In this document: positions 51,651 through 61,887 of the stretch, one piece after another
Position numbering within the stretch: the first letter of the stretch is position 1
Layout: each line of letters begins with the position of its first letter
Assembly: GCA_016188575.1 (NCBI GenBank)
Contig: JACPHN010000044.1
Coordinates: 31,616 to 95,615 of the forward strand
Origin: Candidatus Schekmanbacteria bacterium
GTDB taxonomy: Bacteria > CSSED10-310 > JACPHN01
Direction: 5' to 3'
Length of the DNA: 64,000 bases
Notes under the pieces: generated by a model
What the model saw: only the letters and a program-made list of their open reading frames with translations
What the model was told of the DNA's origin: nothing
Databases searched by the model: none
Program-made: the position numbers and the translations under genes

Positions 51651-53128
51651 CAAACCTTGCGATTTGTGCTCCGGCCGATCTTGACCGCCATCCGTTCAGC
51701 TTTCGCGGGCAAACCACTCTGTCCCGTCCGGCCGACGCCAGACGGGCGAGAACACGAGGCCGTGCTCTGCTTCGCAGCTTGGTACGTGCTCAACGCCGCC
51801 CGCAAGAGCGACTCCACACTCGACCAACCGTCATGGGCTTGGTCCGCGTTGAGCAGATTATGGTCGACATGGCGCGCAAGATACGCGCTCATGAGGTCGC
51901 GTTGAGCTTCAACACCGCATTCACAGCGGTGGGTCCGTTCGCCAAGGGTTTTCTTCTTGATGCGTCCACAAATGCAGGTTTGACTCAGACGAGTTTTGCG
52001 GGTCGCAATATCCTCGAGCCTGCCACCAACCGCCGCGGCCTTGCGTGCGAGCATCGCCACGAACAGAGATGGCGCGCGGCGGCCGATGCTCTTGCCCCAA
52101 CGTTTCTGCCACGCCTTGTAGGGCACTTTTTCGCTACGCAGCACCTTCCCGCGCCGGATCAGGCAATTGGCGAGTCGACCGTGGAGGCTCTTGCGGTGCG
52201 CCGCGGCCCGTCGTTCGAGATCGGCCTTGCGGGCCTGGGCGCGTGCGTAGCGGCGCGAGCGAATCCATTTCCGTGAGCCTTTTTTCGCCGTGCCATCTGC
52301 CTTGTAGTTGGCAGGGTTAGTAGCTCGGCGGGACCGATCCATCGCCCGTTGGATTCGCCGAATCTCGGCCTGCTTGGATTTTAGCTCGACGCAGAAGGTC
52401 TCGAGGGTCGCGTGACTATCGTCCACCGCGGCGATCGTAGAAGGGCCCAGATCAAGACCGACAACGTCTTTGCCGGCCGCGTTTGCAGGCTTCTGATACG
52501 GCCGGCCTTCGAGGACGAGCTGCACATACCAGCGCCGGCGCCCGCGAATGGTGCGGTGCAGGACACGGCAAAATTTCAGGCGCTGCTCGAGGCCGTAGGC
52601 CACGACGGGATCGTCAGGATCGAAGCGACAGGGGATGGACAGACCGAGCCATTCGATGCGGCCGTGGCGATAGCGAATGCCCTGCTTGTTGCTCTTGCCC
52701 TCGACGCTGAGCATCTCGCCGGCGCGCTTGAACCGGGGCCGACCCCGTTGTCCGAAGGCGAGCTGCTCGACCGCATCATAAGCTCGCGTCGCGATCTTCT
52801 GAACCGTATTGATGTCCAGATGGTCGCCGATCCAGCACGATGACTTGATGGAACCCGCGAAGGCGTGCAGATCGTACTCGGTGAAGCAAAACTTGGCGTT
52901 GAGCTTCTTGAAGGCTGCCGTGCGCTCAGGTCCCTTTGGTAACCGTCGGATGCGCTGGAAGTCACGCGATTGATTGCGCAACTGAAGACGTCTCAGTGCT
53001 TCGCCGAGACAGGCGTTGTAGAGGTTGCGTCCCGCTTGCTCGACGCGTTTGTACAGCTTTTCATCGTCTTTTGCGGTTGTCGCGAGATCGAGCTCGAGGA
53101 TGAAACTGGGGCCGCGGCTCTTTGCCAT
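51461..53128 (-). CDS. tnpB: TnpB RNA-guided nuclease, long form
   Basis: 555 residues. RuvC-I Asp226 in VGLDLGPST, RuvC-II Glu333 in RSEKVPYKAWQKRWG, zinc knuckle TCICG...HRCECG (Cys385, 387, 402, 404) and RuvC-III Asp411 in QRDLMSA. All catalytic residues are present. About 130 residues follow the zinc region, far longer than ordinary TnpB, and the stop codon falls inside the right-end hairpin, so coding sequence and guide-RNA scaffold overlap to the end. Three bases after tnpA. Confidence 0.88.
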   Translation of the reverse strand: MAKSRGPSFILELDLATTAKDDEKLYKRVEQAGRNLYNACLGEALRRLQLRNQSRDFQRIRRLPKGPERTAAFKKLNAKFCFTEYDLHAFAGSIKSSCWIGDHLDINTVQKIATRAYDAVEQLAFGQRGRPRFKRAGEMLSVEGKSNKQGIRYRHGRIEWLGLSIPCRFDPDDPVVAYGLEQRLKFCRVLHRTIRGRRRWYVQLVLEGRPYQKPANAAGKDVVGLDLGPSTIAAVDDSHATLETFCVELKSKQAEIRRIQRAMDRSRRATNPANYKADGTAKKGSRKWIRSRRYARAQARKADLERRAAAHRKSLHGRLANCLIRRGKVLRSEKVPYKAWQKRWGKSIGRRAPSLFVAMLARKAAAVGGRLEDIATRKTRLSQTCICGRIKKKTLGERTHRCECGVEAQRDLMSAYLARHVDHNLLNADQAHDGWSSVESLLRAALSTYQAAKQSTASCSRPSGVGRTGQSGLPAKAERMAVKIGRSTNRKVCKDRDLVAGHCLQGPAGKSDVVAPGPSAGCESPEKAKSFAHADGPTPWWRYVQKVLPFRTPRL

Positions 53129-53131
53129 GGT

Positions 53132-53536
53132 TCAGACGTTTTTCTGGTTTTCGATGTACTGCTTGATCACGGCGAGCGGAGCGCCGCCGACGGTCGAGAC
53201 GAAATAGCTATTGGTCCAGAGGCTGGGCAGGCGGCAGCGCAGCCAGGGGAATTCTTGACGAAGCAACCGCGAGGATCGTCCTTTGATGCGCTTGACGAGG
53301 GTATGGATGCCGAGCTGAGGATCGACCTCGACAAGAAGATGGACATGATCGGCCATGATTTCAAGCTCGAAAAGCTCGGCTCGGCGCTCCAGGATAACCT
53401 CAGCGATAATTTCTTTCAACCGGCTATCTACTCCGCTGACGAGAACGCTTCGGCGATACTTGGGACACCACACGACATGGTACTTGCTGGAGAAAACGAC
53501 ATTCAGGTTGGACTTGTACTCAGGATCGAAGCGCAT
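53132..53536 (-). CDS. tnpA: IS200/IS605 Y1 transposase
   Basis: 134 residues: KYHVVWCPKYRR, the HUH motif HVH (His64, His66) in MADHVHLLVEV, and the nucleophile Tyr127 in IKQYIENQ. Makes single-strand cuts and joins at the hairpin ends. Full length and undamaged, so the element may be mobile. ATG at 53536. Confidence 0.92.
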   Translation of the reverse strand: MRFDPEYKSNLNVVFSSKYHVVWCPKYRRSVLVSGVDSRLKEIIAEVILERRAELFELEIMADHVHLLVEVDPQLGIHTLVKRIKGRSSRLLRQEFPWLRCRLPSLWTNSYFVSTVGGAPLAVIKQYIENQKNV

Positions 53537-53622
53537 GAGCTAGAATATACCATGATCGCCAATCTAATGCAAGAGAGAAGAGCCGCTTCCTCCCCAGGGC
53601 TAAAGCCCGGGGCAACCGCGGC

Positions 53623-54179
53623 GAGACTTTGGTGTCCTCGACGCTCTTCGACAACACGGTCTCCGAGAGCGCTGAGGGAGTGGCGGCGACGGGTCTCTCC
53701 TCGGCGCGGGTGCGTCTGACGTGGCAGGCACCGAGTTGCGGGGCGGACAAGGTCGAGGGCTACAAGGTCCACCACGGCATGAGCAGCGGGATCTACGGGA
53801 CGATCGTCGATGCGGGGAACGTGACGACGACGCTCGTGACGGGGCTCACGGCGGGGACGCGCTACTACTTCCGGGTGGCGAGCTACGACGCGCAGGGGCA
53901 GAGTGGACCGCTCTCCGCGGAGACGAGCGCGGTGCCGCTCGCCGATCCGACGGCGCCCCCCACGCCGACGCCGACGATCACTCCGACCGGCCCGACACTC
54001 ACCTCCACGACAACTCCGACCGGCCCGACGCTCACCCCCACGCCGACCACCCCGCCCGCGGGGCGGTGCCGATCGGCGGTCACGTGGCCGGGACAGTCTT
54101 GCTGGCGGTCGTGGGCGCGCTGCTCCTCTGTTTCCGGCGCGCCCGGCGGGGGATGTCGATGGCCAGGGCATCGCCGTGA
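53623..54179 (+). pseudogene. truncated, frameshifted Fn3/TPT exoprotein
   Basis: Begins in frame right after the IS left end: Fn3 domain (VRLTWQAPSCGADKVEGYKVHHG, TGLTAGTRYYFRVASYD), then a TPTPTITPT linker. At about 54050-54062 (CCCGCGGGG) the frame changes by one base; the other frame gives VAGTVLLAVVGALLLCFRRARRG, a membrane anchor. The start and N-terminus are missing and are not found on the far side of the IS. Confidence 0.65.
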
Positions 54180-54189
54180 CCGCTGCCGG

Positions 54190-55035
54190 TCAGAAGTCGT
54201 AGGAGTGATAGACCGCGACGCCCTTCTGACGTGCGTGGCCGGCGACGCCCGGCTCGGTGGTCATGTGGGTGACGAGCACCGGGAACATCGCCGGTACGGT
54301 CCCTTCGAGGCGCTTGATCTTCTTTCGGAGGAGCTCGTCGACGGCCTTGGCCGAGAGCTGGCTCTTCGACTCGCCGATGATTGTCACGGTCTCCCCGTCC
54401 CGCGTGGCCTCGCCGACGATATTCACTTCGATCGCGTTACCTTCGCGGTCGGTCATCCAGTCACGGCGCAGCCGCCCGCGGACGGCGAGGCCATGGTCGG
54501 CGGCGAGGAGCGCGGGCAGGGCCTTGAATGCCTCGTTCTCGAGGGTGTACCCGACGGTGCCGGTGAGTCCTCCGACCTCCTTCCGCAGCGAGCTCAGGCC
54601 ACGCGCGAGCTTCGCGACCTCTTCCTCGGTGCGCTTCTGTGCCTGGGCCAGCCTATCTACCGTCTGGGCCAGCCTATCTACCGTCTGGGCCAGCCCATCT
54701 ACCCGCTGCACGAGCGCTTCGAGACGCTGCTCAGTGCGGGTCTGCGCCTGGGCCAGCCCGTCTACCCTCTGCACGAGCGCTTCGAGGCGCTGCTCAGTGC
54801 GGGTCTGCGCCTGGGCCAGCCCGTCTACCCTCTGCACGAGCGCTTCGAGGCGCTGCTCAGTGCGCTTCTGCGCCTGGGCCAGGTCCCCGACGATGGCCTT
54901 GAGCTCGCTGAAGTCGCTGGCCTTGACGAGGGTGTCGTAGGCCTCGACGACGACATCGGCGAGGAGCTCGGCCTGGCGGGCCGGAAACGCCCCGGAAAGC
55001 CGTTCGCGGAGCCGGTCTCGAGTGTTCGTTGCCAT
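54190..55035 (-). CDS. coiled-coil protein with PD-(D/E)XK-like C-terminal domain
   Basis: 281 residues. Residues 1-55 helical, 55-150 a coiled coil of 21-residue repeats (LAQAQTRTEQRLEALVQRVDG, three times, and two LAQTVDR heptads), then a nuclease-like domain with GNAIEVNIVGEA and VTIIGESKSQLS (Glu-Asn-x... Glu-Ser-Lys core). Such proteins are common in thermophilic and delta-type bacteria, function unknown. ATG at 55035. Convergent with the Fn3 pseudogene across 10 bases. Confidence 0.7.
   Translation of the reverse strand: MATNTRDRLRERLSGAFPARQAELLADVVVEAYDTLVKASDFSELKAIVGDLAQAQKRTEQRLEALVQRVDGLAQAQTRTEQRLEALVQRVDGLAQAQTRTEQRLEALVQRVDGLAQTVDRLAQTVDRLAQAQKRTEEEVAKLARGLSSLRKEVGGLTGTVGYTLENEAFKALPALLAADHGLAVRGRLRRDWMTDREGNAIEVNIVGEATRDGETVTIIGESKSQLSAKAVDELLRKKIKRLEGTVPAMFPVLVTHMTTEPGVAGHARQKGVAVYHSYDF
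54643..54895 (-). repeat. 63-base and 21-base tandem repeats within the coiled coil
   Basis: CTGGGCCAG recurs at 54643, 54664, 54685, 54748, 54811 and 54874: two 21-base steps and three 63-base steps, some units almost identical in DNA. In frame heptad multiples, so length change would keep the coiled coil. Confidence 0.8.
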
Positions 55036-55130
55036 GGTTTCACTGTATGGCGAACGCTCGGGGCGCGGCAAGGCGCGCCCGCGCGTTGCCGAAAGGTCGG
55101 CCTCGATTCACCGCCTCCTTCCCGAGATTG

Positions 55131-55231
55131 AACCACAGAGCACACGGAGGCCACAGAGAAGTCCAAAGCAGGCGCGCTTCGACGGCAGGTGGCGAGCTTT
55201 TCTCCGTGATCTCTGTGGTCTCCGTGGTTAG
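55131..55231. repeat. ACCACAGAG-type palindromic dispersed repeat
   Basis: Left arm AACCACAGAGCACACGGAGG... (55131-55161), right arm ending CTCTGTGGTCTCCGTGGTT (55197-55230), imperfect complements around a 36-base loop. A type of intergenic palindrome known in many unrelated bacteria. The rest of 55036-55389 shows nothing else. Confidence 0.65.
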
Positions 55232-55389
55232 TTCCCTGCTGCCAGGGTGCCATGCCACCTCAAGCCGCCAGCCCTCGCACTCGTACTGCGTGCTCGGCTA
55301 CCTCTGCCATGGGGACGAGCAGCGAGTCGGGCAGGGCCTGCGCAAGCGCATTGATCCTCGTGGCGTCGGCACGGATTGGCCGGGGCTCC

Positions 55390-56085
55390 TCAGGGAGTCT
55401 CTTCCGGCTCGGGTGCCGGCACGACCGGCGCGGGCTCTTGCCCGGCATCGTCCGCGACCGCGGCGAAGAAGGTATCCGCCCAGGTCCTCCGTCGCTTGCT
55501 GGCAGCCGCCATCTTGAGGAGCTCGGCGTAGGTCGTCAGCCGGAGCTGGTTGACGCCCTCCTTCCACTCGTCGATATCGCTGCGCACGGTGGACCGCTCG
55601 CCCTGCACGCGGCCGCGCCCATCGAGTGCCCCGAGCGCCGCCTTCGCGAGATCGGCGAGCAGGGTCGCGAAGGGTCGCAGGCGGTTCTGCTCGTCGAGCT
55701 TCTCGATCTCGACGACGATGACGTTGAGCGTCCGGTCGCATTGCTTGCGCAGCGCCTGCCGGACGAGAACGGATGGCGCGACCGGGAAGAAGCGGCGGAA
55801 GAAGGGGCTCGACCGGTCCTGACCCGCTTCCACGAGCACCTCACCGCCGAAGCGGGTAGTCGCCTCATCGAGGTCGGCGTTGCGCACGGCGAGCACTGCG
55901 TTGCCACGGGTGACCGACCGGCGGGCCCCGCGCTCACGCCCGAACATGCCCGGCCAGGCGGCGATCTCCTCCGCAAACAGTGCTGCGAGCGGGGCGGTAT
56001 CGGGATGGGCCGAGAGCGCGGCCTCGCTGTACTCGAGATGATCGAGGTAGCTCAGCAGAGAGTAGCTGCGGGGGATCGCTTCCAT
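55390..56085 (-). CDS. hypothetical protein
   Basis: 231 residues, no family recognised. Helical: MEAIPRSYSLLSYLDHLEYSEAAL, a region with EIEKLDEQNRLRPFATLLADL, and a Pro/Glu-rich tail ending in PEPEETP. ATG at 56085 with GAGGA seven bases before; the frame continues upstream without sense. Stands alone. Confidence 0.55.
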   Translation of the reverse strand: MEAIPRSYSLLSYLDHLEYSEAALSAHPDTAPLAALFAEEIAAWPGMFGRERGARRSVTRGNAVLAVRNADLDEATTRFGGEVLVEAGQDRSSPFFRRFFPVAPSVLVRQALRKQCDRTLNVIVVEIEKLDEQNRLRPFATLLADLAKAALGALDGRGRVQGERSTVRSDIDEWKEGVNQLRLTTYAELLKMAAASKRRRTWADTFFAAVADDAGQEPAPVVPAPEPEETP

Positions 56086-56758
56086 CGTCCGGTCCTCAAG
56101 AAGAAAGGATTGTCGAGACCCGCCGATCGCGCCGGGTGGGATGCCTTGAGCCGCATGATATGACCGGTTGGAGGAACCGATCAAGCCGGCACCCGCGGGC
56201 CCTCTGCCGGGCAGGCCAGGGGACCGGAGCGAGCCAGGCGAGCCGTCACCACGAGGCGTGCTGGGCGCGAGTGGCTGGTACCGTCCTCTCACCTGGCGGC
56301 CTACGGAGCCCGAGCGGTGGATGACGACGGTTTGCCGAAGGCTGTGCATGGGATGACTGGCGACTGGTGGTCCGTCATCGATTGCCACGCAGGCTCCGAA
56401 CGCTCCCTGGAGGTCCCCCGACAACGGTTTCGCAAGGCCCGAGCATCGCGTACCGGCGCGTCACCCGGCAGGAGATGGGAGCCACCCGGGCCGGCCGAAA
56501 GGATGAACGAGGCCGAGATCCCCATACAGAGCGAGACCAATGAGCTCGGCATGCTGCAGGAAATGGTCTCGGAGCTCGAGAAGGCATATTGGCACACGGC
56601 TTTATTCCCGGCCTTGTTCATGGATGCCGGCGCCGAGCAGGCGGTGAATTCGGGGGCGAACCAGCTATGGCATTCGCGACCCCTCCTCGCTATCCTCTCG
56701 GACCGAACAACGACTGCTCCGCGCCGTCGATTCTATCCTTCCTGCGGATTCCCACGCC
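56086..56758. other. gene-poor region upstream of the arn operon
   Basis: 670 bases. A plus-strand frame (from about 56503) reads MNEAEIPIQSETNELGML then QEMVSELEKAYWH but dissolves before arnB and has no ribosome site; it may be a gene remnant. The arn promoter should lie at the right end; I see no clear PhoP/PmrA-type boxes. Confidence 0.35.
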
Positions 56759-57928
56759 ATGAGAGAAGATATCTTGCCGTTTTCATCGCCCTCGATCACC
56801 GCCGACGACATCGAGGCGGTGGCCGCCGTCATGCGCTCGCGATGGATCACGACCGGGGCGAAGGTAGCCGCCTTCGAGCGCGGCCTCTGCGATGCCTGCG
56901 GCGCCGGTGGTGCCGTGGCACTGGCCTCGGGCACGGCGGGCATGCACATCGCGCTCACGGCGCTCGGTATCGGACCCGGCGACGAAGTTGTCACGCCATC
57001 GCTGACCTGGGTTTCTACCATCAACCTGATCGCGCTGGCGGGCGCTGCTCCCGTCTTTGCCGATGTCGATCGCGAAACGCTGATGGTAACTCCTGACACG
57101 GTCGCCGCGGTCATCACGGATCGCACCCGCCTCATCGTTCCGGTGCACTTCGCGGGTGCCGCCCTCGACCTTGCTCCACTGCGCGCCCTGGCAGCGGCGC
57201 GCGGCATCGCGCTGATTGAGGACGCGGCGCACGCGCTCGGCACCTGCTACCGGGGCGAACCCATTGGCCGCACCGGCACCGCGGTGCTGTCGTTTCACCC
57301 CATCAAGAACCTGACCACGGGTGAGGGCGGCGCCGTGCTTTCCGACGATCCGGCCCTGTTGGAGCGCCTGCGGCGGTTGCGCTTCCATGGGCTTGGCGCT
57401 GACGCCTACGACCGCCTGACTCAGGGGCGATCGCCGCAGGCGCAAGTCCAGGAGCCGGGTTACAAATACAACCTGACCGACATGGCGGCCGCTCTCGGCC
57501 TCAGCCAGCTCAAGAGACTGGCGGCCATGAACCACCGCCGTGCCGAGCTTGCGCGGCAGTATCGCGAGCTGCTCGCAGAAGTGGAGGAGATTCTCCCGCT
57601 CGGCGATCCCGACTACGAGATGACGCATTCGTGGCATCTATTCATCGTCCGCGTCGACGCCGACCGTGCCGGAATCGATCGCGACGGCTTCATGGCAGCG
57701 CTCAAGGAGCGCAATGTCGGCACCGGGTTGCACTTTCGCGCGGCGCATCTGCACCGCTATTATGCCGAGCAGATGGGCTCCGCGCGCGGCTCGCTTCCCC
57801 ATACCGAGTGGAATTCGGATCGCATTTGCTCCATTCCACTGTTTCCCGACATGACCGACGACGACGCGCGTTATGTGGTCGACGCGATCAAGAGCGTTCT
57901 CCCACGTCGCTCCTTTGTACTGAGATGA
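56759..57928 (+). CDS. arnB: UDP-4-amino-4-deoxy-L-arabinose aminotransferase
   Basis: 389-residue PLP enzyme of the DegT/ArnB family: [37 protein letters not shown] and the Schiff-base Lys in [13 protein letters not shown]. Makes UDP-L-Ara4N from UDP-4-keto-arabinose with Glu. [15 protein letters not shown] at the N-terminus fits ArnB better than rhamnose-type aminotransferases. First gene of a five-gene unit; arnC starts four bases after its stop. Confidence 0.9.
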   Translation: MREDILPFSSPSITADDIEAVAAVMRSRWITTGAKVAAFERGLCDACGAGGAVALASGTAGMHIALTALGIGPGDEVVTPSLTWVSTINLIALAGAAPVFADVDRETLMVTPDTVAAVITDRTRLIVPVHFAGAALDLAPLRALAAARGIALIEDAAHALGTCYRGEPIGRTGTAVLSFHPIKNLTTGEGGAVLSDDPALLERLRRLRFHGLGADAYDRLTQGRSPQAQVQEPGYKYNLTDMAAALGLSQLKRLAAMNHRRAELARQYRELLAEVEEILPLGDPDYEMTHSWHLFIVRVDADRAGIDRDGFMAALKERNVGTGLHFRAAHLHRYYAEQMGSARGSLPHTEWNSDRICSIPLFPDMTDDDARYVVDAIKSVLPRRSFVLR

Positions 57929-57932
57929 TACC

Positions 57933-58937
57933 ATGCTCCGTTCGTCTCCCTGGCTATCCGTCGTAATTCCCGTTTACAATGAGCGCGCGAGCCTGGATGA
58001 GCTGGCGCGGCGGTGTCTTCATGCGTGTGATGCGGTCGGCGCGCCGTATGAGCTCATCCTCGTGGACGATGGTAGCGGCGACGGGTCCCGCGAAGCGATC
58101 GAGCAACTCGCGGCAGAACACGCCGCGATCACTGGAATCCTGCTCAACCGGAACTACGGGCAACACGCCGCGGTGATGGCTGGCCTCGCTCACGCCGGCG
58201 GCGAGGCGGTCATTACCCTCGATGCCGACCTGCAGAACCCGCCCGAGGAAATCCCACGGCTCGCTGCGAAAATCCGGGAAGGCTTCGACGTCGTCGGCAC
58301 GGTGCGCGCGCATCGGGAGGACTCGCTGTTCCGTCGCCTGGCGTCCAACCTGACGAACCGGGCCGTGCGCCTCGCGACCGGCGTGTTGATGCACGACTAT
58401 GGGTGCATGCTCAGAGCGTACCGCAGGCCGGTCGTCGACGCCATTCTGAAATGCCGTGAGACGAGCACCTTCGTCCCCGTGCTGGCAAACAGCTTCGCGC
58501 GCCGCACGACCGAGATTGACGTCGAGCACTGCGAGCGCGCGAGCGGCACCTCGAAATACGGACTCTACAAGCTGGTCAAGCTGCAATTCGATCTGCTGAC
58601 GAGCATGACGACGTTTCCGCTGCGGCTCTTGAGCATCCTCGGTGGCATCTCCGCGCTCCTTGGATTCGCTTTCAGCGCGCTGCTCCTCGTCTTGCGCCTG
58701 GCTCTCGGCCCGCGCTGGGCGGCGGACGGCGTTTTCACGGTCTTCGCCGTGCTTTTCGGGTTCGTCGGCGCGCAGCTCCTGGCGATGGGACTGCTCGGGG
58801 AATACATCGGCCGAATCTATCTCGACGTCAGAGGACGGCCGCGCTACTATGTCGAGCGCGTCGTGGCGGGTGGATCGGAAACGGAGATGGCGAGCGATGA
58901 GGGCGGTAGCGCTGGCGTATCACAACGTCGGGTGTGA
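57933..58937 (+). CDS. arnC: undecaprenyl-phosphate Ara4FN transferase
   Basis: 334-residue GT2 with two C-terminal membrane helices: [28 protein letters not shown] (DxD), GCMLRAYRR, and [35 protein letters not shown]. Transfers formylated Ara4N to undecaprenyl phosphate on the cytoplasmic face. Very similar in order of motifs to enterobacterial ArnC. Overlaps arnA by 41 bases. Confidence 0.92.
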   Translation: MLRSSPWLSVVIPVYNERASLDELARRCLHACDAVGAPYELILVDDGSGDGSREAIEQLAAEHAAITGILLNRNYGQHAAVMAGLAHAGGEAVITLDADLQNPPEEIPRLAAKIREGFDVVGTVRAHREDSLFRRLASNLTNRAVRLATGVLMHDYGCMLRAYRRPVVDAILKCRETSTFVPVLANSFARRTTEIDVEHCERASGTSKYGLYKLVKLQFDLLTSMTTFPLRLLSILGGISALLGFAFSALLLVLRLALGPRWAADGVFTVFAVLFGFVGAQLLAMGLLGEYIGRIYLDVRGRPRYYVERVVAGGSETEMASDEGGSAGVSQRRV

Positions 58938-60933
58938 AGGAATCAAGGCCCTGCTGCGCAACGGCTACGAGGTCGCCGCGGTCTTCACTCACCGCGAGGA
59001 TCCCGGAGAGAATGTGTGGTTCGGGTCGGTGGCAGAGGTGGCGGCCTCACGCGGCATCCCGGTTTTTGCACCCGATGATATCAATCACCCATTATGGGTG
59101 TCGCGGCTGAAGGCGCTGGCGCCGGATATCCTGTTTTCCTTCTACTACCGCAAGATGGTGCGGCCGGAAATCCTGGGCATCCCGCCGCGCGGCTGCCTGA
59201 ATCTCCACGGTTCGCTGCTGCCTGCCTACCGGGGTCGCTGTCCGATCAACTGGGTGCTGGTGAACGGCGAGCGCGAAACCGGGGCAACGCTTCACTACAT
59301 GACGCCGCTACCCGACGATGGCGACATCGTGTGTCAGGAGCGCATCGAAATCACCGCTGAGGATACAGCGCTGACTCTGCATCGCAAGCTCGCGGGGGTA
59401 GCCGCGGAGATGCTGGACCAGGTCTTGCCGCAGCTCGCTAGAGGAACGGCGCCGCGGCTCCCGCAGGATCACTCCCGCGCGAGCTACTTCGGCGGCCGCC
59501 GACCCGCCGATGGTGCCATCGACTGGCGCTGCTCGGCACGCGAGGTCCGCAATCTCGTGCGCGCGGTAACGCGGCCTTATCCCGGCGCTTTCAGCTTTCA
59601 CGGCGACCGCAAGTGCCTGTTCTGGTCCGTGTACGAGGATGGCCAACTACTACCATCGGGCTACGCTCCTGGCACCGTCGTCTCAGCCACGCCACTCATC
59701 ATCGCCTGCGGCAAGGGGGCCGTGCGCGTCGACTTCGGCCAGTCCGAGGACGGCGTGTATGTAACCGGCGAGCAGTTGGCGCGCGACCTCGGTCTCGTGC
59801 CCGGGGCTCGTTTTCGCAGCCACGTCACCGAGACGGTTCTCACCAAGCGGAAAGCCAGAGCGCTCATTCTCGGCGTGAACGGTTTTATTGGCAACGCGCT
59901 CGGCGAGCGTCTGCTCGCATCGGACAGCTTCGAAGTGCACGGCATGGACTTGCGCTCCGACCGCATCGACCGCCTGCTCGGGCATCCGCGCTTCCACTTC
60001 GACGAGGGCGACATCTCCATCCATCGCGAGTGGATCGAGTACCAGATCCGTAGCAGCGACGTTGTAGTTCCGCTCGTCGCCATCGCCACGCCAAAGGAAT
60101 ACGTCCGCAATCCAATCCGCGTTTTCGAGCTCGATTTCGAGGAGAACCTTCGCATCGTCCGCTACTGCGTCAAGTACGGCAAGCGCCTCGTCTTTCCGTC
60201 GACTTCGGAAGTGTACGGCCTGTGCGAAGAGGCGGTGTTCGACGAGGATCGATCCAACTTGGTGCTCGGGCCAATCCGCATGCAGCGCTGGATCTATGCC
60301 TGCTCAAAACAGCTCCTGGATCGCGTCATCTGGGCTTATGGGCAGCAGCACGGCCTGCGGTTCACGCTCTTTCGGCCGTTCAACTGGATCGGCCCGCGTC
60401 TCGATACACTCAACGCCGCCCGCATCGGCAGCTCGCGAGCGATCACTCAGCTCATCCTCAATCTGGTGGAAGGGACGCCCATTCAGCTCATTGACGGTGG
60501 CAACCAGCGCCGCTGTTTCACCGACGTCAGCGACGGAGTGGATTGCCTGACGCGCATCATCGAGAACCCGGGAGGCCGCTGCGACGGCCAAATCATCAAC
60601 GTTGGCAACCCGGACAACGAGGTCAGTATCCGGGAGCTCGCCGAGCTCCTCGTCGCCCGCTTTCAGGCTCACCCGCTGCGCGCCCTCTTTCCGCCGTTCG
60701 CCGGATATCGCGAAGTCGAAAGCGGCGAATACTACGGCGCGGGGTACCAGGATGTGCAGCACCGCAGGCCGAGCATTCGCAACGCCCGGCGCCTGCTCGG
60801 GTGGAGCCCCAAGGTTCCGCTGGTGTCGGCCGTGGAGAGCACGCTCGACTTTTTCATCGACGAGGTGGTGCAAGCGGGGAGCCTTCTTGCCGCGGACGTA
60901 TCTCCGGCCGCGCCGCCGGATGTGGGCTCGTGA
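58897..60933 (+). CDS. arnA: bifunctional UDP-Ara4N formyltransferase / UDP-glucuronate decarboxylase
   Basis: 678 residues. Formyltransferase half: [19 protein letters not shown] (Asn, His) and LPDDGDIV (Asp). Decarboxylase half (from about 320): [21 protein letters not shown]-like block [39 protein letters not shown] (Tyr-x3-Lys) and [12 protein letters not shown]. Both active sites complete. ATG at 58897 inside the end of arnC gives the native start. UDP-glucose dehydrogenase that feeds it is not in the window. Confidence 0.93.
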   Translation: MRAVALAYHNVGCEGIKALLRNGYEVAAVFTHREDPGENVWFGSVAEVAASRGIPVFAPDDINHPLWVSRLKALAPDILFSFYYRKMVRPEILGIPPRGCLNLHGSLLPAYRGRCPINWVLVNGERETGATLHYMTPLPDDGDIVCQERIEITAEDTALTLHRKLAGVAAEMLDQVLPQLARGTAPRLPQDHSRASYFGGRRPADGAIDWRCSAREVRNLVRAVTRPYPGAFSFHGDRKCLFWSVYEDGQLLPSGYAPGTVVSATPLIIACGKGAVRVDFGQSEDGVYVTGEQLARDLGLVPGARFRSHVTETVLTKRKARALILGVNGFIGNALGERLLASDSFEVHGMDLRSDRIDRLLGHPRFHFDEGDISIHREWIEYQIRSSDVVVPLVAIATPKEYVRNPIRVFELDFEENLRIVRYCVKYGKRLVFPSTSEVYGLCEEAVFDEDRSNLVLGPIRMQRWIYACSKQLLDRVIWAYGQQHGLRFTLFRPFNWIGPRLDTLNAARIGSSRAITQLILNLVEGTPIQLIDGGNQRRCFTDVSDGVDCLTRIIENPGGRCDGQIINVGNPDNEVSIRELAELLVARFQAHPLRALFPPFAGYREVESGEYYGAGYQDVQHRRPSIRNARRLLGWSPKVPLVSAVESTLDFFIDEVVQAGSLLAADVSPAAPPDVGS

Positions 60934-61835
60934 CTGACCTGGGTTTGCGCGTCGATGTCGACACGCTGCGCGGCACGCGCGACGGGGTCCCGCGGCTGCT
61001 GGAGATCCTTGACCGGCATCGGGTGCGGGCGACCTTTTTCTTTTCGGTTGGACCCGACAACATGGGGCGGCACCTTTGGCGCCTATTGCGCCCGAGCTTT
61101 CTCATCAAGATGCTGCGGACCCACGCGACCAGCCTGTATGGTTGGGACATCGTGTTGCGCGGCACCCTGTGGCCGGGTCCGCAGATCGGCGCGCGGGCTG
61201 CGGCGCCCATCCGCGCCACCGCCGCAGCGGGTCACGAGATCGGATTTCACGCCTGGGACCACGAGGCGTGGCAGCGGCGCGTCGAGCGTCTGGCGCCGGC
61301 CGAGATCCGCGCCATCTTCGCGCGTGGCATCGACTCGCTGGCGGCAATCATCGGACGAATGCCGACCGCCGCGGCGGCGCCCGGGTGGCGATGCACGAAT
61401 ACCGTTTTGCTGGAGAAGGAGGCGTTTCCGTTTGCCTACGGGAGCGACTGCCGGGGCAGCGCCGTGTTTGTGCCGGTTGCCGGCGGCCAGCGGCTTTCCC
61501 AGCCCCAGATCCCGGTGACGCTGCCGACGTATGACGAGCTCGTTGGCCGCCAGGGTGTAACCGACGACTCCTACAACCAGCGCCTGCTCGCCATGGTGCG
61601 CCCGGGCGAGCTCAACGTGCTCACGGTGCACGCCGAGGTGGAGGGGGGCGCGAAGAGTGATCTTTTCGACCGCTTCTTGCAGGAGGCGGCGGCGCGAGAT
61701 GTGTGCCTTCGCCCGCTCGGTGAGCTGCTCCCGCGCGGGGCCGCCGCCCCGCTTGGGGCGATCGGGCCGGAGCTGATCGCGGGGCGGGACGGCTGGGTCG
61801 CAGTGCAGCGCCAGATCGCGGTGGCGGCGGAGTGA
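60930..61835 (+). CDS. arnD: Ara4FN-phosphoundecaprenol deformylase
   Basis: 301 residues, polysaccharide-deacetylase fold: [23 protein letters not shown] (Asp pair), [25 protein letters not shown] and [11 protein letters not shown] (His-x3-His metal site). Removes the formyl group so the carrier can be flipped. GTG at 60930 overlaps the arnA stop. Confidence 0.92.
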   Translation: MTDLGLRVDVDTLRGTRDGVPRLLEILDRHRVRATFFFSVGPDNMGRHLWRLLRPSFLIKMLRTHATSLYGWDIVLRGTLWPGPQIGARAAAPIRATAAAGHEIGFHAWDHEAWQRRVERLAPAEIRAIFARGIDSLAAIIGRMPTAAAAPGWRCTNTVLLEKEAFPFAYGSDCRGSAVFVPVAGGQRLSQPQIPVTLPTYDELVGRQGVTDDSYNQRLLAMVRPGELNVLTVHAEVEGGAKSDLFDRFLQEAAARDVCLRPLGELLPRGAAAPLGAIGPELIAGRDGWVAVQRQIAVAAE

Positions 61836-61887
61836 CGCGCATGATCCCGAATCCGCGACCCGCCCGCAGGCGGAGGTGGGGGCTCAG

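Larger units (their letters stand above)
51440..53630 (-). mobile_element. IS200/IS605-family element (tnpA + tnpB)
   Basis: About 2.2 kb. Both ends bear the same hairpin in the same orientation: CTCCCCACGGCTAAAGCCGG at 51451-51470 and CTCCCCAGGGCTAAAGCCCG at 53590-53609. No terminal inverted repeats or target duplication, as expected of peel-and-paste elements. Contains a Y1 transposase and a TnpB nuclease on the minus strand. Exact tips are not certain. Right of it is a truncated Fn3 gene. Confidence 0.8.

Noticed and set aside
54643..54895. Direct repeats of 63 bases as a possible CRISPR or satellite
   Set aside because: Units are in frame with a coiled coil and have no spacers.
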